Shown here one piece after another: positions 49,531 through 61,993 of a DNA stretch of 64,000 nt (within the stretch, counting starts at the first letter, position 1; every line of letters starts with the position of its first letter). The notes under the pieces are model-generated. The model ran no database searches. It worked only from the letters and a program-made list of their open reading frames with translations, and was not told the origin of the DNA. A program made the translations under genes and the position numbers. The stretch comes from Acridotheres tristis. Its lineage: Eukaryota; Chordata; Aves; Passeriformes; Sturnidae. The DNA lies in the NCBI GenBank assembly GCA_037013685.1, contig CM072886.1, forward strand, positions 71,141,859 to 71,205,858, read 5' to 3'.

Positions 49531-52500
49531 TAGATCCAAGAAAGATATCAGATAAAGTACAGCTCATGAAGGAGCTGGGACCAAGGGTCTAGCCTTCATT
49601 AAAAGTTTGCTTAATTGCTTTCACAGTTGTGACGGACAAAAATATATGACATATAAAGATGTCTCTTCACTCAATGATTTTTCTAGACAGTATTTTAGTG
49701 GTGTTAAAGTTTTAAGAAATTAAAGTATAGAAGTCTGATGTCTCTGTTACTTTGAACGGGGTCCTTGAAAAAAGATCAAAGAGGGAAGAAATGCACTGGA
49801 AAATACAGATGGTCAAGGACCTCCTGACAGGTCATGGGTCAGCAGCTGTAGGGGGCTTGCTCACAAGCTTCTCAGTGGGGTGAAGAGCAGTATGGGAACT
49901 GCATTGATCTCACAGCAATTAGATGGAATGCGTATAAGTAGAGATGTATTTTGTAGCATAGAGGAGAAGTGTCTGTAGAATTAAAAAAAAATACAGCACT
50001 AAGGATTCCATAAGAACTGTCACACTGTGATTAGATAGCAAGGTGAATGATAACTTAGTTAGAGAGCTTTTTCAAGCTCCAGTTCTTAAAAAGCAGTGAT
50101 TATATGTGATTTTTATCTTATTTGGGTTTTTTATTCTGTTTTCATTTGGATTTGTTCAGTTTGGCCCCGTTTTTTTTTTTTTTTTGTTTTAGTAAGGTGT
50201 TCTTCTAATTCTCTTGGTTTTAAGCAAAAAACCCCACATTTTTATTCCTCAATATGTCAATTAAGATTTCTTGAATTTCAAATTTTTTATATTTGAAAAT
50301 TCCCCACTGAACTGAGAAAATGTTAATATTTTATTCCAGGCAAGGATCTTACAAGGTATTTTCTTAAGCCATTGACTACATTTGGCTGATTTGCCATTAG
50401 GTCTCGTAGATATGGAGGAGAGTAAGAAACTTTCACATACATGGTAATTATGAATGTTTCTGAATTTTAATCTATTTTTTTAACAAAATATATTTGCATT
50501 AAACAAATGGATGATTAATATTGGATATCATCTGAATATCAAATTAAGCATAAGGAAGTTGAAGAAATACTTTTTACTTATGGTAGAGATGTCTTTAGAC
50601 TTTGAAAAACTACACTTTGTGAAGTGACTAAGAATAATTACTTTGTATAGCTCTTACCCCTTAAAGCAAATAAATAATCAGATTGTGCTTATTATAAAGC
50701 ATGCAGTATCATCATGAACTGATTCATTATTTTTTATTATTATTTATAAAGAGCTGGAAATAACACCTGCATATTGCCTTATTTGATTTTGACAACTACA
50801 GAAAACAAAAACAAAACAAAACAAAACAAAAAAAAAAAAAAAAAGGGAGGGGGGAAGGGAAAAAACCAACAACAACAAAAAAACCAAAACGAAACAAAGA
50901 ACCTTCCCCAAACACCAATGACTCCACCAATCTACTTTCATTCACATATCCTGGATCACCCAGGGAGAAAAAGGACATATAGGAAAATAGATACAGTCTC
51001 CCCATGGCCAAAAATCTTATCATGTGCCTCTCCCCTGAAAGGTCAGTAAACAATGAAATCTGCACAGTCTCTTACAATTGGCGTGGGGTCAGAGTCAAGG
51101 GAAAGAAGTGTCTCAGCAAACACTGAAATGGTTTGAACTCGGAATAGTTCCTTGATTATAAATGTAACAATATTGTGCAAAATGGGAAATCCTTTTTGTC
51201 ATCATGGAGAGTTTTATGCTGATGCTACAGTTCTGCTTCTAGAGTTTGAGCTGGCCAAGTTTTTTAAAAGAGCTTTTACCTCTCTATCAATCCTTTTCCT
51301 CTTAAGTGTGACCCTGGCAGTGCTTGTCAGGACAGCCCAGTGGCTGCTGCTGTGTTTGGTGCAGTTGTACAGGATGCTGGGCAGCTGCTGCCCCTGTGCC
51401 AAAGTCCAGCACAGGATGGTCTCAAGTGATATCACAGAAGATGGGAAGGGCTTTAGAGACATTGAGTCCTAGTTTATGTTTGTGGAATAGGTTTTATTCT
51501 AAACATAACTTCAGAATTTTCTTTTCTTTACCTTTCTTTACTTTCAGTTCCCTCTTGTGTCTTTTATTATCTTTTTAGAACATTTCTTCCCCAACAATGC
51601 ACTTTTTCCAGTCTATTGGGTTCATAATTTCTAGCCTGTTTTGGTTTGTTTTCTGCTTTAGGACATAGCAATTATGCCCACTGTGTGTTCAGATATAAAA
51701 TAAAGGGTATGTACAGTCTTAAAGGCTGATAAAGCATTTAATTAAAAAACATGAAATCAGCATGAAGAATTTCATTTAGGGAAACCCCACAGATACTCCT
51801 CTTGCTCCCTGATATAATTTTGGTGTGACAGGAAGCAGAGCTATCCTGTTAGCTGAATTGTTCTGTAGTGCAGGTCTCTGCTAATACACTAAACTGGTTC
51901 AAAAAACTCCTTGCCTTAGACAGGCAAGGTACACAGTTGTATCACAGAAAACTGCTTGTGCAATTTTGTTTTATTATAGCACTCACAATGCCTTGTCAGA
52001 AAAACTCTTTACAGTTCACAATAGAAGTAATGGGATATTGTTGAGACCAACTGTAATCAAGAAATGCTACTCCGCTTTCTACCATTTGTCAACCACTTAT
52101 AGCTGCTTTTTTGGAAGCAGTGCTTCAGAAATGTACTCTGTGCTTTGCTATTTAAACCTTTACTTTCAGGATGGACAAACCAAACTACAGATTTGTGAAA
52201 GAGCATGAGTTTTACAGGTTTCAATAAGGCAAATCTTGCCAGATAAAAATGACATATGGCACATCTAGGAAGGAAATAATCTGAATAAATAAGAATGACA
52301 CTCAAACAAAACGATTCAAGCACTCTGTAAATGGCTGAAAAAAATAAATTTTCATGATACAGACATAAATGAAAAGACTTAGGGATTCATGACAGCAACA
52401 TGTAATTATTTCAAGGCACCAATTATAAGGAAAGGGAGCGTGACTCACTGATGGTATAGGGGACTTTCAAAGCATAAGGCAAAATGAAAACTAAAAGAGC

Positions 52501-55500
52501 AAATAATTTCTGCAGCAAACAAGCACATAGTTCAGTACAGGCTAAATATGAGTATCAATATGATTTTACTTGGACAACTTTTAAATAAATTTCCCTATAC
52601 CTCTTCTACAAAAAGGTAAAATTAAGTCTAAAACAAAGTAAAATAGTTCAAAGATGCTTGTTCACCACATAGAAATATTTACATTAATAAGTTGTCTTAA
52701 TTTAAACTGGGAACAATAATTAATATTTCAAGTAATGAGTCTGGGTTTTGTGTGCAATCTCCAGACAAATTTTTGCTACTTTTCACCTAAGCTCACCTAT
52801 GAAGAGTAAACATTATTTTCTGCCATATTTTTGTCTATGCATATTTTAATTGGATATTTGGTTGTTAATTTTTTTCTCATTTATAAAAAAATACTGACTG
52901 TATCATCTGAAAATTTTCCTTCATTTTATTTAGAGAGAAACAAAGCGATTTATCTATTTGGTACCTAAGCTAGGACTTCAGGTAAAAGTGTAACTAATCT
53001 GCTCATTTTTCTGCTCATTCCTGTCTGTATTGTCCTCTGTACCCAGTATTATGAGGTACTGAAAATAAATATTGAAAAATACTTAATATTGAAAATTCTT
53101 AGATACATTTAGCTTCACAAATTCATCCTGTTGAAATACTTCAGATTTGTAGAAAAAGAAGCAGGGCTCAGTTAGTTAAAAAAAAATAAAGAAAAGAAGA
53201 TTATGGTTGGTTGAAAATTGCATCACCAGCTCGTATGCATTAATCAGGCATGAAGAAAGTAGGCCAAAACACTGTCTGACATCTGTGTTCACCATCAAAT
53301 GGCTGGGAAGAATTGCATGTTATGTAGCTGGCTGGTCATTTCAGATCCTCCCCAGTAAGAAGAGAGCAGTTAAGGGTAGGATCCAAAAGACAATCTTAGG
53401 GAAAGAAACTCTAAAAAATAAGAAAAAGAAAGCACATGGTAATTAATCCACTGAATGATTAGGTGGACAGGCGAGTTGTGGAAGTCTGGGTTTCAGTTTT
53501 TCTGCCTGATGGATTACAGATGCACTTCTTCCTGCCCTCAGAGTGCTGTAATAGCCAGAACATGAGCCAATATAAAGGGAGAAATAAGATTCTGCTCTTT
53601 CCTTCCCATTAAAGCTGCTGAACTGTGCAGAAAAGAACTAAAAGTTGTGCAAGAAAGTGGTAGTAAGATACTTGGATTTAGAGGTGTTTCTCTTCAGTGT
53701 TGTTGCTCAGCCCAGGGGATGGTGTGACAATGCCCATGGACTTATCTCTGCAAGGAGAGGAACATCTCTTTCTGGCCATGACAATATGTCACCTGTGTGC
53801 CAGGACTGTCAAGATCGAGGGATTTCTATGCATGCTCAAAAACAAAGTAGGTTCCAAGGCAACATTAATATCAATGCCTGATGCACTTAGACTTGCCACA
53901 TTATTTTCAATAATAGTTTTGATTTTATGCGCTTAACTTCAGCTTGAGATCTGCTTTGAGAATCTGATTCCAGACCTAAGAAATTTGCCCAAAATTATAT
54001 TGACAGGTTTTCCAGGAAACAGATTTAAAACTCCTAGAAGTTCTAGGAAAAAAAACTCCAAGTAAGAGAAACAGCTTTGTTCTCTTGCTCTGTATGGTAA
54101 GTTGTGCTGTGTTTACTCCTCAAAGATGAGGTATGTAGTTATATTCACTAGGAATCCGGAATTAAAAAAATTATATTTCTGCCAAAATCCTTCTGACACC
54201 TACTGAGATTTCCATAATCAACATAAGAAATGCATTATTTTTGAAATAATTAACTATTACTATTGTTATTTCCAATATTGTTCAAAGTTCTTTATGTCTT
54301 AAAATTCAGTATGGTGATACTGGGAAGTGCTAATAATTTCTGGCTTTAGTAATTTAACATTGAGAATTATTATGGATTGAGACTTGTTAATCATATCCAA
54401 GCAAAATATTATTGGCCAAGAGAAAGGCTTTTTATCTTTTTTTCCCCAGTGAAAAACTATTACTTTATGATCACTTTCAGACGGAAAAGTTCTTCGCATA
54501 TTCTTTTCTCTTTCAATCATAAAACATATTTGGCTTTAACCACTGAGATCTTTTTGTGTCCACTCATAGGACTACACATTCATAGCAGTGGCAAAACAAG
54601 TTTAATATGAAAGAGACATTTTGAATCATTAGCATTTCACTTGCGAGATAACATTTTCACAACAAATTAGGCAATTGACAAATGTTTGGTCTCCAGATCT
54701 CACAGTGTGACTTAAAAATCATGATCTCAGGATACTAAGGAAAAATAATTAACACTACTTGGCTTAAAGCTGAACCATTTGTTACAAATTCTCGTTATGA
54801 AAATTCATGTTGAGGATTCACTTTTCATTCCCTATGGGTATTTTGCCACTTTTTCACAAAATCTTTCTTTTTATCAGAGTCATGTTAATTCTTTGCCTTA
54901 ATAATCCTTTGAAATATTTTGCAACTTGGGGAAAAAGACAAAAGTTGTGTTTTTTTAAAGTTTTAACAAAACAACTTTAAAGAGTACTCAGAAACATAAA
55001 ATTTATTATGATATTTTAAAACATTTCCCTAAATTGCAATGATGCTGTTATTGCAAAAACAGCAAGGTATTGATGTTGACAAATTAAACAAAAAACTTTT
55101 TTTGCCAGTTTCTTTTGCTATCCCTTTTTCCATAAATGATGACTATTAAAAGTCCTGCTGGTTATTTTTTCTCAACATTTGCAAAATAATTTGGTCACTG
55201 ATGGTGCAAGGCATGGGAATCCACAGGTCCAAGCATCAGAAAATCTCTACAGATATTTGTATCTTACTTTATGCATTACAATTCTGTTCAACTCTTTTTA
55301 TCTTATTCTTTGATACTTGGTGAACTATTTCCTTACTCTGCCAACATTTGGTGTTGAAATAGATGCCTGTCTATTTTATATTTGCTGTTAATTTCTGGCT
55401 GACTTGGGAATGGAAGTAGATACAAATTCCATCACTGTAAACTGATTTATAATACTTTGTGTCATAAAATATCTGCAAACAAGATGGAACATGAGTATTT

Positions 55501-57089
55501 AGGACAAAATAAAGCTGAAACAATCTTGATTTTAGAGTGTTCACTGATGAAAAATCTAACACTGATTTGGTGAGATGTTCCAAGGATTCATACTCCTAAA
55601 AATGTGCCTTTATCTGTAGTGTGATTTGTTCTAATTTTAGCTTTCATTTTTCTTATATCACTCTGCCAGCTAGATTTGAGAAGTATGGTATTATAGATAC
55701 TCAAAGTCCAATCAAAACTTCCTTTGATAAATTAGTAAGAATGAGGCCCCTTGGATATTTTCTAGAGAAGAGTTTCCCAAAATTTCAATTATTCTTGTGA
55801 ACTTCTGAGCACTATTTCACTTGAGCTGAGAACATTTGCAGGCTTCTAACAGTCACACCACTGCCAAAGGTGAAGAAAGCACATTGTCTCCCTGCTTTTA
55901 CTTCTTTTTCTTTGAGTTGCTGAAACACAGAAAAATAAATACCTTGGGTGAGAATGTGATTGTCATGTGTGCTTTTAGGGATAAAACATCTTTTATAGAA
56001 TTTTTAATGTTCAGGCTTCCTGGCTCTGCATTTCAGAGTTGTATTTTATAGAAGAAGAAGCTACCCAAAGTTGAAAGTATACACTTTTTTTAACTATTTA
56101 TTAAGTGTCATCAATCTAAATCTAAAATAGAATTTTAGGTCCTTTAAAGACGTGCATCAGTAATCCTGTTTTTTTAACAATTAAAAATTTTTAAAATCCA
56201 TACTTTGTTCCCTGTTCTTCTTCTGTCAAAAGCTAGACTTAAACAAAATCACTACAAAAATATCCAGAAAATTTTAAGTTGTCACAGCATTCATATTAAA
56301 TATTTAGCTTCTACATACTGAATTGGTCACAAAATCTATCTTCCCTTTTAATTCTGTCAATTATTGCTTGGTTTTTGTTGTTCACTTGTTTTTTGGTTGT
56401 TTTGTTTTGTTTTGTTTTGTTTTTTTTGTTCTCCTGGACATCCTCTCTTCCTCATCTTACTTCAGATTCAAATCCTATTTATTTTTACTAATTTGCTTTT
56501 ACTATTTATAGTACTATTTATTTTTACTAATCAAAATATTTATTTTGATTACCATCTGCCACTTTTTCTCTTCCCATTTGTATTATCTACAGAGGTGGCA
56601 TAAAAAATCACTACAAAGCATGACCAGAAATCTTCCATGCTCACAGTTTTAGGTAAACGTTACAGAATAGTTCTCTGTTTTTTTGTTTGCCTTCTAGGTA
56701 ATTTTGAGTATATCATCAGTGAGAAGTCCCCCAGTTTCTTCCTTCTCTAATCCAAACCTATCTTCTGCAGTTAGACTGGGCAAAACAGTTAAAACTGTTT
56801 TAAGCACTATGATAGTCCCTGAAAATTATAAAAACATGTTCAAGTAAGTGCTTTAGAGCTATGCTGTCCCAATTTAGACTGGTGTTCCTCCAGCAGTAGT
56901 TAACTAATGTGAGATGACTACATGGTACTCTAAAGGGACATCCTGTTCCACAAATCTGCCAGAAATTGTTCATGGGAAGTCACCACAGGAGGGAAAGTTC
57001 CTTCCTAGGTGTGTTCCTCTGTCAGGAACAGAAGCCCTGTGCTCATGCCTGGGCTCAAGCTAAGGAATATTGCTTACACTTTCTAAACC
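49531..57089. other. long AT-rich non-coding stretch
   Basis: No gene is recognised. The 106-codon frame at 51152-51472 has a hydrophobic centre and a Cys-rich patch, but no family match, no splice context and an overlapping antisense frame. The 53645-53936 area has two overlapping plus frames and matches nothing. A T/G-rich run (TTTTG units) lies at 56395-56430. Bases 56870-57080 are somewhat GC-richer and might be an unrecognised repeat. Confidence 0.4.
50796..50893 (+). repeat. A-rich tract with AAAAC units and a G cluster
   Basis: Units of acaaa and aacaaaac lead into 17 A, then gggaggggggaaggg (50845-50859), then more A/C units. The G cluster interrupts an otherwise purine A/C tract. 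Confidence 0.9.
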
Positions 57090-57428
57090 CCAGTAACAAG
57101 TGACGTCCCTCATGGGTCCATACTGGGACCAAAGCTATTTAATAACTTCATCAATGACAGAGTGGGACTGGTGTCAGGACAAGGGACAATGTTTTTAAAC
57201 TGGAAAAGAGTAGATTTAGATTAAGGAAGGGAGGAAAAATTTCATGATGAGTGGTGAGACATGGGAATATATTGCTCAGAGCCATTGTGGCTGCACCATA
57301 TCTGGGGGTGTCAAGTCCAGGTTGGATGGGGCTTTGAGCATCCCGGTCTAATGGAAGGGGAGGTTGAGTAGATGATGCTTAAAACTCCCTTACAACTAAA
57401 GCCTTTCCATGATTATATGATCCTATGA
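57090..57428 (+). mobile_element. CR1 LINE with internal deletion, sense
   Basis: The first part (to about 57160) reads as the RT block GDVPHGSILGPKLFNNFIND. It then jumps directly to the C-terminal end (gtgtcaggacaagggacaat, about 57172) followed by ggtagattta-like sequence and the 3' UTR words ggttggatggggctttgagc and the terminal atgattatatgatcctatg. The whole segment between the polymerase motif C region and the tail is missing, roughly 0.8 kb by comparison with the copy at 5637-7226. It is a decayed element without function. Confidence 0.8.
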
Positions 57429-58383
57429 AAACTCTACATGCATTCAGAGCCTGTACCCAGCCCACTGGGATAGTAATTGAAACAACTATTTCATTCTTTT
57501 ACTCCTCTAGACTGCTGTGTATGCTTGTGCTAAACTCCAATGCATTTCTTTAATATCTTTCTGACTCTTTAAATAGGCATAAAGAAGAAAGTGCCAGGAA
57601 GTTACATTCAGTCAAGTGCTACCTTGGAACATCTGTAGAGCACATTGTTGAGAAATCTTGCCCTTTTTTTCATGCTGTAGACCATGAGATAGGTGAGACT
57701 CTCAAAGTCAAATTTTCCAGAACAATTTACATTTCTTTAAGCACAATGATAATCTCTGAAATGATAAATACCCTGCACATTAAGATTGCTAATGTTTTTT
57801 TTTATTGCATCTAAATCTTTACAGATACAGGGAAAGGATAATAATGAAGCTTTCTGATAGAATAAGGGAAGCATGATAACCGATTTCATGTTGAATACCT
57901 AGATTTCTGAATTAAAAAAAATGCCTCTCCTTAAATATTGACACGATCATTCGCAAGATTTAGCGATTACTTCTAGTCGGTTACACTGTCAGCAAGACAG
58001 AAACTAGTTTAAACTGTCAGTTTAAACTTTGTGTAGCAGAAGGTTTTACTCTGCTGTACATGTTATTTACGAACTGAACTTCCTCCCTGACCCATTTTGC
58101 AATCTCAAAACAAACAGCTTGGAGTGGAAAAGCATCTCTCACACTGGTCCGCAGTGATCTTGAAGCCCATTTTAAGATTGCAAATCTTTATTATGATCTT
58201 CAGGTAAATCATGAAGACAGAATAATCCCTTGCAATATCAGAGAGGAGATCAGACATGATTCAGACAGTCTATGCTATGCCATGAACAACATATTTTTGT
58301 TTATATGCAGCCATCAGAGCATTTGGCTCGACACTGTCTGTGAGGTTTAGAAAAACCTCTGAGTGCCTCTTGGGAACCCACAC
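57429..58383. other. non-coding stretch
   Basis: No gene recognised. Two copies of the palindrome agtttaaact, three bases apart, lie at about 58007-58029. Confidence 0.4.
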
Positions 58384-59048
58384 TGTTGGGTTATTTTCTT
58401 CTTTAAAAAGCGAAGCAGCTAATAGTTGCTATAAAGTTATTTATTACAGAAGCACATCAGTCTCAAAGGCAAAAACAAAGCAAAGCAATGGCAAAAAGCA
58501 CATGGCATTAAAAGCAAGTGGCAAAAGCAATAGCAAACAGCAAGTGGCAAAATGCACATGGCATAAAGCCATGGCATAGAGCCTCAGCTCTCCCTGATGC
58601 ATGTTCTTATATAGAAACTTTCCAATTAGCTAAGACACAAACTCGGACCACTACTGCTTAACCTATTAAAATTCTGGTTTCTTAGTACACCAGGCTACAT
58701 ACAGACTACGTTCATGGCCTATCTTGTTCTAACTAAAAAAATGCAAGCAATATCCTTAACTATATTATGTCTGAAGCTAGGTTCTTGGAGCCTCTAAGAA
58801 AACACTAGTATGTTTTTTGACCTTCACTAGAACATGTACTACTTCTCAGGCATCTAAGACCTTTTACTCACTAAAAGCACTTAAAACTTATTTCAATTAC
58901 TTACTCACTCATGCTGCAACCTAAACCTTTACCTCTGCTTTATGTGTGAGAGGCTTAACGTACTTCATCCAATGGCTTTAATTCAATCCCTGCACTCTGA
59001 TTTCTCTCTGAAGAAATCAGAGAGGTTCCTGACTTACTGACTCCAACA
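58384..59048 (-). mobile_element. probable ERV LTR, minus orientation
   Basis: On the minus strand the element begins TGTTGGAGTCAG (59048 leftward) and ends CCCAACA at 58384. It carries TATATAAG at 58606-58613 and AATAAA near 58438-58443, in the right order and spacing for U3-R-U5. Between them (58465-58582) lie short irregular repeats around agcaagtggcaaaa and catggca. The 665-bp length fits an LTR. I did not find a direct target duplication (cacac on one side, tgtgt on the other), so the ends may be off by some bases. No viral genes adjoin it; probably a solo LTR. Confidence 0.6.
58606..58613 (-). promoter_or_regulatory. LTR TATA box
   Basis: Plus-strand cttatata (TATATAAG on the minus strand), about 165 bases before the AATAAA of the same LTR. 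Confidence 0.5.
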
Positions 59049-61773
59049 TGTGTCTTGACTGCAAGCTTTTTCTTGACTTTTGCATCAGAAAACTAATTTC
59101 TTTCCATCCATTCAAAACACAGGTCAGCTCACCATGTCAGCGTCCCTTTTCATACCAGCAAAAGTTAGGCTGTTTTATCTCAATCCTCGACTTGGATTTG
59201 CTGAGTTGCAAAAACAGTTCAGGTATTAACATGACATAAATGAACTGTTCTGCCCCATATAGGCATTAAAATGCCGAATATAAATAAGGACAATTAGTTT
59301 ATTTTTCTTTGATTATTACGGATTATTGAAAAGGTTATATATATATACACATATGTATATCTGTCTATCTATATGTACATCTATCTATCTATCTATCTAT
59401 CTATAAACATATATAGAGAGAGACACTTAATAGGTAGGAACTATTAAAATGCCAAGAAAAATAATAATGACTTGACCATAATGAATTCTGAAGGGAAAAA
59501 GAGAATGACGGTTTCTTTAAAAAAAGACAACAATGCTTAAATAGAGGTTTTTATTTTATAATAATCTGAAACAGAGTTCTCCCTGAGGCATTCCATAAAT
59601 TGGCACTAGATCATGAGAAAAGCAAAGAGTTAGATCTCCCAGTACCCACTAAGGAAACAAGAGCTGCTATTAAATACCTTAAATCTCAAAGAAGGCTCCT
59701 GGGCTTGATAGTCCTCTGCCTGTTTTGCATTTTCTATAAGGATGTGTTTTCTTAAAACTCCTTAGGTTTTTAGTATAAAACCTCACTTGGCTTGTTCATT
59801 GAACTGTTAATTACTTCTGCAAGAAAAACAGCTAGAATACATTTAGCAGACTGAAAAAAATGAAGAAAAGAAAAAGAAGCACCATTTTTTCTATAGAAGA
59901 TATGTGGTATGGTTTTTGCAGTGATGTTGGATGCTGTAATACAGAGTATTTTATATACCGATCAATTTATTTGACGTAAAATTCTATAACTGCATTCACA
60001 AGGGAAGTTTAGCTAGAAAAGGCCTTTGGCTATGTTTTAAAGGTAAAGTCACCATATTTTTAAATGTTTTGACTAAAAGCAAAATTTCATTGACCCCATT
60101 ATTATATAATTGCAGTAGAACAATAGTTAATGGATGGCATTTATCTTCATGGGATACTTATCAAGTTATTCTCTCCATATTTTCTATTTACTCGGGAGTC
60201 ACTGGATTTGGCAATTTGTTACAGGATGACTGATTTATTCAGAACAGACCAGATTTCTGGTCTTTTTCTTCTGCTGGTGATATTCAAGTGCCACCTTGCT
60301 GCTTTAGTGAATCAGTGTAGTAAGTGGGTATCTTCATCCAACACTGCATGTGTGTGCCAATTCCAGCTGTGGCTACTACAAAAGATCCCAGACAGATGCT
60401 AGTTACAAATGAAGAACATTAATGCAAAAGTGAAAATAAACAAGGGAGGAGAACTGTCAGGACTATGAAAGGAGGAGATACAAGAGAACAAGATCTTGAA
60501 CCATTCCAGAGTGATTCAGTTTCTTATCAGTGTTTATCTCAAAGTTTGAGTAACCCACCAAAAGATGGTGAATTTTCTCACATGCTTCAGGCTATGCAGT
60601 TGATAAAAGAAATTTCTCCAAAACTTTTTATAAATTAAAAAAAAAAATAGAAATAAAAAGTAAAAGCAATATGTATGGAATGGAAAATAAAAGTCTAAGT
60701 TTCACTTTTCTGCATTTATACACCAGGCAAACTGAGATGATTTATATCAGATGCTCCAAATTGCATTAGTAAGAATAATAACGTCTTGCAGCATTATTTG
60801 GTATAAAACTATGTCCCTTTAGGACCAAAATAAATATTGCTTCTGACTAGACAGCACAGAGAAGGTTGCAATAACTTTTGAGAGATTAATAAATCTATAT
60901 TCAGAATCCATTAGAATGTATATATTTGGGCAAACTCTATCGCTTTTTTCTTTTTTTTTTTTTTAACAGTGCAATGTACAATTATATGTAGCTTTTTTTT
61001 TTTTTTCAATTAATTACCTAGGCCACTAATACCTTAAACAAAATTTAAAAAGGTAATTTTTTGGCTTTATAGAAAAGTTCATTCCAATTTGACATCTGCT
61101 CTATCTTTCTGACTTAAAATGAATGCATCTTAAACTCAAAAAACAAACAAATTTTTGCCTCTGAAATAGATTTTTGTACCTAAAGTCAGTGAGGCATCTT
61201 GATTCACTGTTAAACCAATCAGAAGGTAAAATAACAAATTGTACCAATAATATTGCATAAGATGTTTCTTCGTTGTATCTATGAGCATTTTGTCAAGAAC
61301 AATTTGATTATTTTCATTATTTAATCCCTAGCAGCAAATTGTATCATTTCATCTTAATTAGCTTGTCACTACTAGGAAAATGTACAATACTTCTAGCTAA
61401 AAACATCAGCTGATTATCTAAAAGTGCCAAAATCTAACACATACTACATTTTTACAATTTCAAGTTACTTCCTTATTATTCTGTGAATATGGATTTAAAT
61501 AGGTTAACAGAATATCAGTTTTCACCTAAGTAGCTTGGAATAGGTTTTTGGTTTCTGGGGTTTCTTTAAATAAGTTGAAAAAGAAGACATGACATACCTT
61601 TAAACCAGTTCATTTTTTTTCATTTGAGAATTCCATTTATGGATGTTTTTGTACCAGAAGGACAAGCCACCTTAAAGCAAATTATTGCTTTTATGTGTGC
61701 ATAAGTTTCTCTGCACACATACATGAAAGCTCAAGAATCAATAACAAAGCTTTCAAAAAAAAAAAAAATAGAA
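59049..61773. other. AT-rich non-coding stretch
   Basis: No gene recognised. The TATC array is listed separately. T-runs lie near 60951-60964 and 60995-61006, and an A-run at 61755-61768. Bases 61240-61440 are rich in TTAATTAGC and ATTTAAT words. The 90-codon frame at 60130-60402 is unsupported. Confidence 0.4.
59379..59404. repeat. (TATC)n microsatellite
   Basis: Six to seven tetranucleotide units, preceded by looser TA and TATC variants from 59336. Confidence 0.9.
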
Positions 61774-61993
61774 TGTTTGTTTTAGCTGACAGACGGGTGA
61801 ACAGTGCATGATTGCCTTGCAAAGGACTTTTCAAGTGGATGTTGCTGATGTGACAACATGGGATAGGCCACGTAGTGAGAATTACCATGTAAGGAAATAT
61901 TGTACCTTGAAAAGCTGTATAAAACCAGCTCATTTCTTTGAATAAACAATTCAAATTCCCTGCCACTATGAGCCCATGTCACGGTCACTCACA
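61774..61993 (+). mobile_element. probable short-R ERV LTR
   Basis: A compact promoter/terminator arrangement: TATAAAA at 61918-61924 followed only 17 bases later by AATAAA at 61941-61946, then attcaaattccctgccac and a CACA end near 61993. A very short R region with the polyadenylation signal close to the TATA box is the layout of alpharetrovirus-like avian LTRs. The U3 words cagacgggtg and gcatgattgccttgcaaagg also recall that group. The 5' end at TG 61774, just after a poly-A run, is a guess and no target duplication was found. No viral genes adjoin it. Confidence 0.5.
61918..61946 (+). promoter_or_regulatory. LTR TATA box and AATAAA pair
   Basis: TATAAAA (61918-61924) and AATAAA (61941-61946), 23 bases from start to start, implying an R region of only a few tens of bases. 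Confidence 0.5.

Noticed and set aside
51152..51472. 106-codon frame with a hydrophobic centre and a Cys pair
   Set aside because: An overlapping antisense frame of similar quality, no recognisable family, no promoter or splice context. Kept only as a note.
60801..60860. TATAAAA followed by AATAAA 30 bases later
   Set aside because: The spacing recalls an LTR, but the flanks are plain AT-rich sequence with no U3/U5 words, so chance is likely.
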